In this document: piece after piece, positions 34,957 through 45,060 of the stretch
How positions within the stretch are numbered: position 1 is the first letter of the stretch
How the letters are laid out: every line of letters begins with the position of its first letter
From: Rhizophagus clarus
Lineage: Eukaryota; Glomeromycota; Glomeromycetes; Glomerales; Glomeraceae
Direction: 5' to 3'
DNA: 64,000 nt
Assembly (NCBI GenBank): GCA_015698045.1
Contig: BLAL01000274.1
Location: 868,001-932,000 of the forward strand
The notes under the pieces: generated by a model
Seen by the model: the letters and a program-made list of their open reading frames with translations, nothing else
What the model was told of the DNA's origin: nothing
Database searches by the model: none
Position numbers and translations under genes: made by a program

Positions 34957-37331
34957 CCACTTATATTGCTCTATTGGCTGACAAACGTGGTCGTTCTCTT
35001 CTCCATAAATGGTATCTGGATATTCAGGCTGCTACTACTATCCCTGGCTCGCACGATCATTTATACGATCGTTACGTGTGTTCTCCTACAGACGTTCCTG
35101 TTGTTTCTTTAGTTCCTGGTGTTACTACTAATCAAAAGAATAGGCATTGGCTTGTTACACTAGATGGCAACGCTGCTCCTCTCTTCGGTAAACAGCTTAC
35201 CGTTCAGCCTAAGAAAGACACTTGTATAATCGTTCATTGGACATCTGATTGTCTTTCCTCTCCTGGTGATGTTATACGTCTTCACCCATGCCCGGGTTGC
35301 GATGCTCATGTTCCCTTCCCAGCTGCCAATAAATACACCGCTGTTGAACCCAGGTGTACTTTTACGGTCTCTCTTTCAAGGTCTTTGATTCTCCCTACCA
35401 ACTGTGATCGCATCCGACAAACTACAACAGCTGTGGTTTCCCCTTATTCCTGGGCTGACCTTTGTGCCATGGTGGTTCTATATTACAATCGTTTATCTAT
35501 CTCTCCTGGGTTTTCTTCCTCCATTCCAGTGGTCGAAGGTGATTCACCAAGCCCTACAACTTTGTGCAATACGCCTGAACTCCCTTTTCCTGTCGTTCTT
35601 CCAGCAGGTTCTCATTACCGGTATTATACCGATGGTTCTCTTATTAACCTTGGATCGCCTGATGTTTCGATGGGTTGGTCTTGGGTCCAAATTATTCACG
35701 ATGCTGGATATTTGAACTCCGTTGCTGCTTATGCACATGGCACTATCCGATGTTGGCCCTCTTCCACTAGAGCTGAAGCTGCTGCGATTTTTGCTGCTTT
35801 GAGTGTCACTCCCAATGATTCCGTTGTTTCTTTATACACGGATTCTCAAGCCGCTATAGATGGTTTGCGTTCCTGCGCTTCCTCTACTTATACTAACAGT
35901 CGATTCTATTACAAAACCACCAATTTTGAACTTTGGGCCTCTATAGAATGTTGTATTCGTGAGAAACGGCTGTCTGTTCTTCCCATCAAAGTCAAAGGTC
36001 ACGATGGCAATTATTGGAATGATTTTGCCGACTCTCTTGCTAACTCTGCGCATCAGTCAGATGATGCTTTTCCCCTTCCTGAGGCTATCATCACCTCTTC
36101 GCACAATGTCCGCCTAGTTTACGATGACATTATTTGTGAATCCAATCCTAGGCGCCTGTTTAAGGCTTTTTATCAGACTACCTGCATGAGGGACCTTCTA
36201 TCACTCAAACGCTTTCAGTTTACTTATTGTTTGACTGATCGAGATGATTATATCGTGGACTGGGATCTTACCTGGTTCACCCTTAATTACTCTCCGTCTC
36301 ACGACGCTTCCTTCCAAGCTCACCACGCTTTAAGACACTACACTTTCAAATTTAAGCTTTTCCTTGATGACTTTCCTCTCCTGGAGAAGTTGAAAATCAC
36401 ACGTCTGGATCTTTATATTGATCTTTTAACATGTCGCTCCTGCTGCCTTCGTAAAGAAGACCTGATGCATCTCATTCTCTGCTCTAAACGTCGTTCTGCT
36501 ATGCAACAGATTTTTCAATCCTACCAGAATCATTTGTTCTCCAAGCTTCGTGAAGCGGGCAAACTGGCTGATGTGGATCCCACTCTGATGATCAGGAAGC
36601 TTTCTTTTCTCTCTTGCTGGTCTATTTCCTCCTCTAATTGGTCCTCGTATGCTCTCATTCGGGATTGTCTGCCCAAAACTTTTATCGATTTATTCGTAGA
36701 ATTATCCATTCCTAAGCAATCTGCTATGAAGGTTGTAGCTGCGATTCACAACAATTTTATTCAGAAACTTCAAAGACGCATCTGGAATCCGCGTTCCTAT
36801 GACAAAAGTAGATGGGAAGATGCGATGCACATTACTTTTAAATTAAAAACTACTCCTTGGCCTTCTAATTTGCCTGCTTCCACATATGTGCCTTTCTCCT
36901 CTTTACCTCCTCCGACCCATCTCGTGACTTCACGTGACTCCGGAACTGATTGGATTAAGAACTCGATGCTTCAGGGATTACCATGGTATAGTCATTTGTC
37001 GGGTTTTATGGGTCGTCTAACGGTGCTACTTAATAACAGCTCTTGCAGGATGGGATGTCAATTTTTATAGTGGGCGTGTTATCTGTTATTATGTTAGCAT
37101 AGTTGCTTCTACTTTGGTTGGAATATATCAAGAGGGAAGATCTAGGGAAATTTAGTGTAATGCGATTTATTCTTTTTAGGATAGGTTTATTACTTTATTT
37201 TTACTTAGGAGACTATATAGCTTTATTTTTAGTTAGTTTTATTTTATTTTTGTTTTCTTTTTATTTTTTATATAAATTGTATCGATTAAATAATAATTAA
37301 TAAAGATATTGGCTACTATGCCGCGTTTGCC
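34957..37331 (+). mobile_element. LINE 3' end, copy E1 (5'-truncated), in a 15-bp target duplication
   Basis: Bounded by TTGAATTTAAATTCT at 34942-34956 and 37332-37346. It holds the C-terminal ORF2 region (RNase H and Zn-knuckle), a ~260-bp 3' UTR and the terminus AATAAAGATATTGGCTACTA then TGCCGCGTTTGCC, with no poly-A. Relative to copy E2 it starts about 270 bp later in the coding region, as expected from incomplete reverse transcription. Confidence 0.85.
34974..37070 (+). CDS. LINE ORF2 C-terminal part: RNase H1-like domain and CCHC knuckle
   Basis: The frame is uninterrupted for 698 codons. Codon 34974 is TTG, not ATG, and the frame runs back to the truncation, so this is an N-terminally lost protein. 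RNase H1-type catalytic residues are in order: Asp in YYTDGS (~219), Glu in TRAEAAAIFAAL (~267), Asp in YTDSQAAIDG (~289), and a closing KGHDGNYWNDFADSLAN (~340-356). A C-x2-C...H-x4-C knuckle (CRSC, then HLILC) lies at ~486-502, as in Jockey/I-group LINE ORF2 C-termini. The reverse transcriptase that should precede it is absent. The domain would remove RNA from the cDNA hybrid. The frame's integrity suggests recent insertion. Confidence 0.85.
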   Translation: MADKRGRSLLHKWYLDIQAATTIPGSHDHLYDRYVCSPTDVPVVSLVPGVTTNQKNRHWLVTLDGNAAPLFGKQLTVQPKKDTCIIVHWTSDCLSSPGDVIRLHPCPGCDAHVPFPAANKYTAVEPRCTFTVSLSRSLILPTNCDRIRQTTTAVVSPYSWADLCAMVVLYYNRLSISPGFSSSIPVVEGDSPSPTTLCNTPELPFPVVLPAGSHYRYYTDGSLINLGSPDVSMGWSWVQIIHDAGYLNSVAAYAHGTIRCWPSSTRAEAAAIFAALSVTPNDSVVSLYTDSQAAIDGLRSCASSTYTNSRFYYKTTNFELWASIECCIREKRLSVLPIKVKGHDGNYWNDFADSLANSAHQSDDAFPLPEAIITSSHNVRLVYDDIICESNPRRLFKAFYQTTCMRDLLSLKRFQFTYCLTDRDDYIVDWDLTWFTLNYSPSHDASFQAHHALRHYTFKFKLFLDDFPLLEKLKITRLDLYIDLLTCRSCCLRKEDLMHLILCSKRRSAMQQIFQSYQNHLFSKLREAGKLADVDPTLMIRKLSFLSCWSISSSNWSSYALIRDCLPKTFIDLFVELSIPKQSAMKVVAAIHNNFIQKLQRRIWNPRSYDKSRWEDAMHITFKLKTTPWPSNLPASTYVPFSSLPPPTHLVTSRDSGTDWIKNSMLQGLPWYSHLSGFMGRLTVLLNNSSCRMGCQFL

Positions 37332-37346
37332 TTGAATTTAAATTCT

Positions 37347-39976
37347 CAACATGAATATCTTTAAGTGTGATTATATCGCGTGCACTATTGCTTCCATGGT
37401 TTCTACCCCCTTCCGCTTGCAACATGCTCATTCCTCTTCAACGTTTCCGGACTTTACTCTTCCTGGCCATACCCCTTTATACTCGTGTATGAGCCCGCAT
37501 GTTTTTAAAGCTTGCTTCAAGGTCCTTCGGAAACGTCACCTTTATTATTTATCACAACTAATGGCGCCTTCTGGCTCTCATCTCGTTTCCTGGACTGCTT
37601 ATCGGACTGCTTATATTGCCCAACTTGAGGATAAGCGTGGCCGTTCTCTCCCTCATAAATGGTATTTGGATATCAAGACCTATACGACCCTCCCCGGCTC
37701 TCATGATCAGTTGTCTGATCAGTATGTACGCCCTCCTTCTGTCACCTCTTCTGTTGTCTTACTTCCTGGTGCTACTACAACGCAAAAGAATCGGCATTGG
37801 CTCATCACGCTTGATGGCAACGGTGCTTCTCTCTTTGGCAAACAGCTTAGCGTCCAACCCAAAAAAGATACCTGTGTGATCGTTCATTGGATCTCTGACT
37901 GTCTCTCTTCTCCTGGTGATGTTATTCGCCTTCGTCCATGTCCAGGTTGTGACGCGCATGTTCCGTTTCCTTCAGCTCATAAATATTCTGCCGTTCATCC
38001 TCGCTGTACCTTCACAGTTTCTTTGTTGCGATCTATGATCTTGCCTACAAATTGTGAACGTATTCGTCAATCTACTTCGGAAGTCCTTTCCCTTCACATT
38101 TGGGCTGATCTTAGCCTCACGGTGATTCCTTATTATCGATGCTTTAATCTTTTGCCAGATTTTTCTTCTTCTCCCCTTGTAGTCGAAGACGATCCTACTA
38201 TGGCTCCTCTTGTGGACGATCAATTTTTACTTTCTTCATCGGTTCCCCTCCCGTCAGGTTCTCATTATCATTATTATACCGATAGTTCTTTGATTAATCT
38301 CGGAACACCTGAAGTCTCGATGGGGTGGTCTTGGGTCCAAATAATTCCTGATGCTGGATATCTTAACTCTGTTGCTACATATGCGCATGGCACTATCCGA
38401 AACTGGCCTTCTTCTACCAGAGCTGAAGCTGCTGCAATTTACGCTGCTTTAAGCGTCACCCCGGCTGACTCTGTTGTTACTATCTACACGGACTCCCAAG
38501 CTGCCATTGATGGTTTGAGACTGTGTGCATCTTCTTCATATACTAATAGTCGTCTGTTTTACAAAACTACCAACTTCGAGCTGTGGGCTTCTATTGAGCG
38601 CCTCGTTCATACCAAAAGTCTCGCAGTTTCTCCCATCAAAGTCAAAGGTCATGATGGCAATTACTGGAACGAATTTGCTGACTCTCTTGCGAATTCCACT
38701 CATCACTCCGATATGGCTCCTCTTTTGCCCGTGGACACTTACACCTCCTCGCATCCCGTCCGCCTGGTGTATGACAATGTGGTTTGCGAGTCCAATCCCA
38801 GGCGGCTCTTCAAACTCCATTTCCAGGCTACCTTTTTGAAGGACCTTTTATCTTTCAAATGTTTTCAATTTGTATATTGCCTGTATGACAAAGCCGACTA
38901 TGTAGTGGACTGGGAACTTACCTGATTTACTCTTAACTTCTCCCCGGCTCATGACGCTTCCTTCCAGGCTTCTCACGTCGCACGGCATTACACTTTCAAG
39001 TTTAAACTCTTCCTCGATGACTTGCCTCTCCTGGAGAAGTTAAAAGTCACCCGCTCTGATCTCTATATCGATCTTCTCACGTGCCGTTCATGCCGTGATC
39101 GTATGGAGGATTTGATGCACTTGATCCTCTGCTCTAAACGACGTTCTGTCATGCATCAAATATTGCAATCCTATCAAAATCATTTATTCTCTAAGCTTCG
39201 TGAAGCCGGTGATTTGGCTGATCAGGATCCTACATCCTTGCTCAGGAAACTCTCCTCTCTTTCTTGTTGGACCATTTCTTCCTCTAACTGGTCCTCTTAC
39301 GCGCTCATCCGGGGGTTGTTTACCTGCCATGTTTATTGACTTATTTGTGGATTTATCTATTTCCAGGCCATCTGCTATAAAGGTCGTAGCTGCAATTCAT
39401 AACAATTTCATCCAGAAGCTTAGAAAACGTATCTGGAATCCGCGCACTTATGACAAAAGTAAATGGGAAGACGCGATGAACATTACCCTTAAATTGAAAA
39501 CTTCTCCTCGGCCATCTAATTTGCCTGCCACTTCGTATGTGCCTTATTCTTCTTTACCTCCTCCGACCCATCTCGTGACTTCACGTGACTCCGAAGTTGA
39601 TTGGATCAGGAACTCGATGATTCAAGGTTTGCCATGGTATAAACATTTGTCGGGTTTTATGGGTCGTCTAACGGTGCTACTTAATAACAGCTTTTGCAGG
39701 ATGGGATGTCGATTTTTATAGTGGGCGTGTCTTCCGTTATTTTGTTAGCATAGTTGCTTCTACTTTGATTGAAATATATCAAGGGGGAAGATCTAGGGAA
39801 ATTTAGTGTAATGCGATTTTTCTTTTAGATTAATTTTATTACTTTATTTTTACTTAGGAGACTATATAGTTTTATTTTTAGTTAGTTTTATTTTATTCTG
39901 TTTTCTTTTTATGTTTATAAATTGTATCAGTTAAATAATAATTAATAAAGATATTGGCTACTATGCCGCGTTTGCC
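37347..39976 (+). mobile_element. LINE 3' end, copy E2, head-to-tail with E1 at the same duplicated target
   Basis: Bounded by TTGAATTTAAATTCT at 37332-37346 and 39977-39991. Same family as E1, with parallel coding blocks and nearly identical 3' UTR (GTTAGCATAGTTGCTTCTAC, GGAAGATCTAGGGAAATTTA) and terminus. Its 5' end is also truncated but reaches further upstream than E1. Confidence 0.85.
37351..39721 (+). pseudogene. LINE ORF2 C-terminal part (RNase H, CCHC), two breaks
   Basis: From 37351 the frame covers a linker (MNIFKCDYIACTIASMVSTP...), the block shared with E1 from DKRGRSLPHKWYLDI, and RNase H motifs YYTDSS (Gly of the usual TDGS changed to Ser), TRAEAAAIYAAL, YTDSQAAIDG and KGHDGNYWNEFADSLAN. 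A TGA at 38923-38925 stands where E1 has TGG (Trp in LTWFTLN). Past it the frame stays open to a +1 shift near 39313, after which GCLPAMFIDLF continues to the shared C-terminus CRMGCRFL at 39721. The knuckle CRSC...HLILC is present. Older or less constrained than E1. Confidence 0.82.
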
Positions 39977-40016
39977 TTGAATTTAAATTCTTTCTTAAAG
40001 AAATTATAGATATTAG

Positions 40017-40184
40017 TCATATGAACCTATTGGCAACAGAGTCCCAAAAATCATAGCGGCTTCTACCATTAATATTGTGGTAGGCGCAGTTTCTATCTCG
40101 GCGTATGTCAACAAGTTCATCCATCATAGCCCAATTCCAATGGACGTTATAGTGGGAATGACGTGAACGTGTGTAGCGAGGCAT
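40017..40184 (-). CDS. Myb/SANT-like DNA-binding domain, N-terminal exon (truncated gene)
   Basis: From the ATG at 40182-40184: MPRYTRSRHSHYNVHWNWAM, then MDELVDIRRDRNCAYHNING, then RSRYDFWDSVANRF. The spaced W / LVDIRR / DFWDSVA pattern fits Myb/SANT-like domains, with the Trp and hydrophobic positions of a trihelical DNA-binding fold. The frame ends in TGA at 40017-40019; a weak donor GTTCAT follows AATAG at 40027, so an intron may start there. LINE E2 begins only 26 bp beyond the frame's end, separating this exon from any continuation. It lies in the large inverted-repeat element and may be that element's own DNA-binding protein. Confidence 0.6.
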   Translation of the reverse strand: MPRYTRSRHSHYNVHWNWAMMDELVDIRRDRNCAYHNINGRSRYDFWDSVANRFI

Positions 40185-40319
40185 TATTAGTTTAGATTTG
40201 ATTTTTATAATTTGATTTTGGGATGAGTAAAAATTTGAAAGAAAGTCGTAAAATGTCACTTTAAATAAAATTTGAATAATACCTCTTTGGTTTGATTTTA
40301 TTTCTCGTTTCAATTAAAA

Positions 40320-41439
40320 TTTAATTTATTACACTTTTCATCATTAAACATATTAATTAAATCATGTACATGTTTAATTGTTTTAAATATAAATATCAAT
40401 ATATCATATTTAAAAATAAAACAATTTATTATTAGCACATTCTATTGAATTTTAAATATTTCGCATACATTTCTTAAAAAAATTAATTTTTTTTAATCAA
40501 TTTAATTAAAAATAATTATATTCTGATTAAATATTTTACGTACATTTCTTAAAAAAATCATAAAAAAAATCTTGTACATCGTACATGCAATTACTAAATA
40601 TCATCTCCTTGTGATAAATAAAAAATTACGCAACACAAATTCAACACAAATTCAACACAAATTTAACAAATTTAACAAAATTTGACCAAAATTAATAATT
40701 TTTTACCAGAATTATCAACACAAATTGAACACAAATTGAAAACAAGTTTCAGTCACGATTTATTTATGTCACGCCCGCGTTGTTGATAATTAATCTGCAT
40801 GATATGATTGTGCATACAATATCGTATTTTCTGGCCAATCAAAATTAGGCTGATCCTTGCATGTGATTTAATCTGCACGCGTTTTTTGTCCTATTTATTT
40901 TTTGTCTCTTTATTTCTTTATTTTTTTATTCAATATTTTTCTCTTCTTTTTATTATTTCTTTATCCTTTTGTTCAATATTTTTTAATTATATACAGAATA
41001 TTTACATATATTTCATAATTTATTGCTTTGCTGGTATAGAAATATTTGTTTATTAATACTAATTGTTTTAATACTAACGCGTTTTTTACCCTAATTGTTA
41101 CTTTATATCTAATACTAACAATACTATCTACGTTTCCTTTTTTTCTTTACTTGTACTTTAATACTAACGATAATATTCATGTTTCTACTGTTTCTTTAAC
41201 TCTTTTTACTCTAATATTAACAACACTAACAATACTAACAATATTTCTTTTATCTTTATATCTAATACCAACGTTACTATAGCTATTTCTCTTCTTTTTA
41301 CATCTAATTGTATCGTTACTCTTTCTTTTTTTACTTTTATATATTCTGTATATAGTAATAAATACTTGTAATTTTTTATAATTTAATTTATATTATATCT
41401 AATAAAATATACATTATATAAACTTATAGTACAAAAATG
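40320..41439. other. AT-rich interior and T-rich sequence of the large element, no gene
   Basis: Includes a duplicated TACATTTCTTAAAAAAAT block (40466 and 40541), short AACACAAATTC repeats (40636-40680), and T/C-rich sequence at 40880-41340 with ACTAACAATACTA motifs. No credible gene. Confidence 0.45.
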
Positions 41440-41840
41440 AATTTTGAAACATTACAAAATATTTATGTAAAATTACGAATCGTCAAAATATTTTAAAAAG
41501 TTGCGAAATATTACGCAATAAAATTACACAATATTACGAACCGTAAAATTACGCATATCATAATATTTCAAAATATTTTAAAAAGTTACAAAATATTACG
41601 CTTACGCAAACTTGCAGCGGGTCTGAAAACTTACGAAATATTATGTAAAATTACGAAATATTGTGAATGCGTAAAATTACGGAATATTACGAACTGTAAA
41701 ATTACGAAACTTTGTATATCATAATATTTCGAAATATTTTAAAAAGTTACGAAATATTACTCTTCCGCAAACTTGCGGCAGGTCTGAAAACTTACGAAAT
41801 ATTACGATGCGTAATCTTGCGCAACTTTTCGCACTTTAAA
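41440..41840. repeat. AATATTACG-rich array (right arm), ~160-bp higher-order period
   Basis: Two copies of a ~160-bp unit share CGTAAAATTACG-type runs, ATATCATAATATTTCGAAAT, AAAAAGTTACGAAATATTAC and CGCAAACTTGC-GC-GGTCTG then AAAACTTACGAAATATTA. The monomer vocabulary (AATATTACG, ACGAAATATT) mirrors the left arm, but the arrangement differs. Confidence 0.75.
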
Positions 41841-41879
41841 ATTTTCTGATGAAAAATTAGCCAATAAAAATTAGCATAT

Positions 41880-42291
41880 TAATAAATTTGTAAATTTATT
41901 ATAAGGGGAAGAAGGATTTAACCCAGGTGATTTAACCAGAAGGAAAAAGGGAGATAAGTTAGCAAAACTCTAATATAATATATTTTTATTATAAGAAATT
42001 ATATATACTGATATTTTTTTACTTATTTTTTTTATAAATTTCAATTTGTGATTTAAAAATAAAAAGAGTATATATTTTTAAAAAAGGAAATGATATTTTT
42101 GAATTTTTATATAAAAATATTTATTAAAGTTTTTTTACTTTTTTTTGTAAATTCAATCTAAAAGATTTGTATATTCATAAAAATTAAGGATTTTTAATGT
42201 TTAAATTCATTATAATTGTCTATTAAATAAAAATAAATAAATATTTATCAAAATAAAATATGCCTATAAAAATAAATTATGTTTTTTTTTG
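41880..42291. other. AT-rich flank with a partial repeat D
   Basis: GATTTAACCCAGGTGATTTA then ACCAGAAGG at 41913 resembles part of dispersed repeat D. Nothing else is recognised. Confidence 0.35.
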
Positions 42292-42795
42292 TTTTATAGT
42301 TAAAAGACGTGCTTATTTTATTAAATAAAAAATTGATAAGAGTACAAAATAATTAATAGACAAAACCCACCTATTCCTTACACTAGAGTCACATACTATG
42401 TGTCTTATAACTACTATAGTCCTAGCCTATTCTCTTTAATGTAATAGGAAGTTTAGTTATAAAATTATTCAAGATATAAGAAAAACAAAAAAAAAGAAAA
42501 GAAAAATTCTATAATCTAATAAAATAAAAAATATTACATAAAGTAAATGCAAGCATGACAAGAAGTTAGTAAAAATCATCGATCTATCCCACCAACTAAA
42601 CTAAATATAATGTTTCAATAATACCTTCAGCCTAGCGATTAAATATTTTATATTTGGCTTAAAGAACTGGTTTTTTCTTAAATGATTAATCTTCTTGGTA
42701 GAATGATCAGATTCAGAAGTTTTATTTTGATTATTCTTTTAGTTGTTAGTATTAAAATCTGAAAAAGAAGAGTTAGACCCAAGTGGTATCAGAAT
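42292..42795 (-). mobile_element. 5'-truncated 3' end of the ORF1-only retroposon
   Basis: Complemented, this tracks the 3' part of the retroposon at 7040-7546: GGTCTAACTCTTC, AATACTAACAACT, TCTACCAAGAAGAT, TTATTAGATT, CATTAAAGAGAATAGGCTAG and finally AATAAGCACGTCTTTTAACT before an A-rich tail. It starts within the ORF1 C-terminal region and keeps the 3' UTR, the usual form of a truncated retroposon copy. Confidence 0.8.
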
Positions 42796-43197
42796 TCCAA
42801 ATAATACTAATACAACTTACATACAGATTTGCGTAGAGTTTATATGAAATTACTTTTTAAACCCACAAATTGAGTTTACATAGATTGGTCAATTTAGAAG
42901 TAACTCACATATTATGTTTGCGTAAAGTTTATAATAGATATATGTGGATTTATTTTTAAAAAATACTAATTTTGATAAATGTAAATTACGCAGTATTTAC
43001 CAAAATTTATTTTATTTTATTTATTTTTACCAAATTTATTTATTTTTATTATTCTTTTTTAGTTTTTAATACCCTAATTCTAAAAGTTCAGTTGTGTTTT
43101 TTGTCTGATAACACTACAAAAAAAAAAAAAAAATAATTAATTAATTAGTTAAAAAAAACACTAAAAAACACTTACCCACCCTCCCTTACCTTAATTT

Positions 43198-43798
43198 GCA
43201 CATCTGAAATCTGTGTCAGGTTGTCAGTACAGTGTGGTGCAGCATTTCTTAGAAATTATAAAAAATAAGTTTATCTCTTAATAAAAAACTTCTAAAATGT
43301 TACATTAGATGTATTTTTAGCTGCTCTATGTGTTTTCTTAAGACACCAAAGGTGATTTTGAAGGTCAGTTTTATCTTTGTATATAAAAAATAGAAAAATC
43401 ATTTTTGCTGCTGATCATTTCTATAAATGAATAAAGCGAAAAAGAGCATTTTAGTTAAATAAGTCAAAAATAACATTCAAAACCGCCTTTGATAACTTAT
43501 ATAAACTTGCAGAGCAGTCAAAAATACACTTATTTTTTTTTTGGCGTTGATAACGCAGAAATCTTTATTGAAAATTAATGGATTATATAATAATCTATAT
43601 AATTTAACCTAGAAACTGCTCCTATCCAGAGGATGAACCCTTCGTGGACCGTTCAATCATATCGCTAACAAAAATACACTTATTAATATTATTTTTAAGT
43701 TTATGTACTAAGAACATTTTTATTGTTTTGTTTTTTTTTAAAAATTTTGTCACGTCACACTGCATTATTGTCAATCTGACACAGATTTCAGATGTGCC
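43198..43798. mobile_element. Fold-back MITE with long inverted repeats and 9-bp target duplication (MULE-like)
   Basis: The left arm GCACATCTGAAATCTGTGTC is matched by the complement of the right end to the base. The inversion continues more loosely inward past CAGTGTG and GTATTTTT--CTGCTCT to AAAGG-G-TTTTGAA, giving arms of roughly 150-200 bp. Flanks CCTTAATTT (43189-43197) and CCTTAATTC (43799-43807) form a 9-bp duplication with one difference, the size typical of Mutator-like elements, though CCTTAATTC is also in the host repeat. The right arm carries a retrocopy. Confidence 0.75.
43535..43668 (-). pseudogene. Processed retrocopy of an mRNA 3' end, with a 16-bp target duplication
   Basis: On the minus strand: a coding end reading SDMIERSTKGSSSG-stop (TAG at 43624-43622), about 80 bp of 3' UTR, the signal AATAAA, then TTTCTGCGTTATCAACGCC and a poly-A of about 10. 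CAAAAATACACTTATT flanks it exactly at 43519-43534 and 43669-43684. This is the hallmark of a LINE-mobilised, 5'-truncated mRNA copy. The parent gene is not identified. It could instead be the 3' end of an unknown poly-A retroelement. Confidence 0.8.
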
Positions 43799-44147
43799 CT
43801 TAATTCCAAAAGTCCAGTCATACTTTTTATTTGACAACATTACAAAAGAAAACAAAAAATAAAAAAAAAAATTAATTAGTTAAAAAAAATACTGAAAAAC
43901 ACTTTCCTACCCTCTCTTACCTTAATTCTAAAAGTCTAGTCATGCTTTTCATCTGACAACATTACAAAAAAGAATAAAAAATAAAAAAAAGTTAATTAAT
44001 TAAAAAAAATACTAAAAAACACTTTTATCACCTTCTCTTACCTTAATTCCAAAAGTCTAGTCATGCTTTTTGTCTGGCAATACTACAAAAAAGAAAAAAA
44101 AAATAATTAATTAATTAGAAAAACACCTTTTTTTTATCTTATTTTTA

Positions 44148-44660
44148 TTTCAACAAACATTAAATAACGTTCAGTTTCATTTTTTTTAGATGGACCCCAC
44201 CTTGCGGCGGACCTGGTATCATCCCGAAGATAAAAAAAATTTTTTTGCTTATTTTTATTAACGAAATGTTAATTAACGTTTCAAATTCTTTTTTTTAAAT
44301 TTGCGTCTTTCCAAAGGTCTTCTAGCAGAATTCGAAGGTATTTACTTTCAAAAATTTAAATTTATTATTTTTTTTAAACGAAACATCAACTAACCATTTC
44401 GTTTTTTATTTTATAAGTCATTGGCTTTCCAGATGCTTACTGGACAAATTTTGAAGATTAAAATTTTAAAAAATATTAGTTTAGGTCTGTGGTTTTCTGA
44501 CCTGTCTCTGGATAGAATTTCAAAGTAAACGGTATTTAATTTTCTTTTTTATTTTTTTTTTTATTTAACGAAACGTTTACTAATGATTTTGTTAGTTTTT
44601 TTGCAGACGCAGGAAACTGAAAGAAAGATTCCAATTCTAATATAAAGGTAAAAAACCTCG
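44148..44660 (+). repeat. Repeats shaped like intron-end plus mini-exon units, four or five copies
   Basis: Each unit starts with AACGAAAC-TTAACTAACG (variants near 44155, 44260, 44378, 44567, 44684). A T-rich run and an AG or AA follow, then about 40-45 nt of more balanced sequence (for example CGTCTTTCCAAAGGTCTTCT or CATTGGCTTTCCAGATGCTT) ending GAAG or AAAG before GTATTT, ATTAAA or GTAAAA. The layout resembles an acceptor, a small exon and a donor repeated in tandem. Spacing is about 105-190 bp. Confidence 0.5.
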
Positions 44661-44829
44661 AAAAAAACATTTTTTACATTTTCAACGAAACAGTGAAAGT
44701 AAAGAAAAAAAGGCCAGAAAATTTAGTGCATTTAATACCCGAAATAGTGTAGTTAATAATGTAGTAAATTGATTTATTTGTAATGCTTTAATTAAATAAA
44801 TTAAATAAATTAATTGATGTTAATTAACA

Positions 44830-45060
44830 ATAAAAGTAATTGTAAATGTCAAAAATTTTGAAAAATTTCGCAGATTTGTTTTTGAAAATTTTCACAGATT
44901 TTTTTGTGTTTGCAGAACTGCGCAGAAATCCATGAAATTTTTCAGTGCTGCGCATCAGCATGTTCTCAGATCTGCACAGAATTGGGTTCCGCAGAGTTGC
45001 GCAGATCTGTGAACTAAAATTTTTCCCGATGTACATATTAGGTATTTGATATGTACCCAA
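44830..45060. repeat. CGCAGAT/TCTGCGC-motif cluster, possible DNA-element end
   Basis: Within 230 bp the motifs CGCAGA, GCAGAACT, CTGCGCA and AGATCTG occur about ten times in both orientations. An inverted pair GTACATAT...ATATGTAC lies at 45030-45056. Such clusters mark transposase-binding subterminal regions. A 78-codon minus-strand open frame across it has no recognisable domain. Confidence 0.35.

Larger units (their letters stand above)
33555..41868. mobile_element. Large DNA element (~8.3 kb) with >50-bp terminal inverted repeats, hosting LINE insertions
   Basis: The left end TTTATTG...CATCAGGAAATTTTATAGGG then CGAAAAATTGCGTAAG (33556-33615) pairs with the complement of the right end TTTATTG...CATCAGAAAATTTTAAAGTG then CGAAAAGTTGCGCAAG (41815-41868). 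Inside each end lies a TAATATTACG-rich array. Without the two LINEs and their duplicated target (about 5.04 kb) it is about 3.3 kb. Interior gene pieces are a Myb/SANT-like exon (40017-40184) and a two-exon fragment (34642-34895), both minus strand. At 34137-34205 a plus-strand stretch reads YYSIVKAAYAVERIQGACDT then IE-stop, perhaps a gene end. No transposase was recognised, and the superfamily is open. Confidence 0.65.
43073..44130. repeat. 121-bp tandem repeat, four copies, interrupted by a MITE
   Basis: The units start at 43073, 43799, 43920 and 44041 with CCTTAATTC-AAAAGTC-AGT, then TTT-TCTG-CAACA-TACAAAAAA and AAAACACTT. The last three have an exact 121-bp spacing. The first is separated from the rest by the 601-bp MITE at 43198-43798. 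Confidence 0.85.

Noticed and set aside
35404-38839. Shorter frames on either strand within the LINE region
   Set aside because: Shadows of the RNase H-containing ORF2 frame, which has ordered catalytic motifs.
43644-43862. Plus-strand 72-residue frame in the fold-back MITE
   Set aside because: It crosses the retrocopy boundary and the MITE end; no single ancestral unit could encode it.
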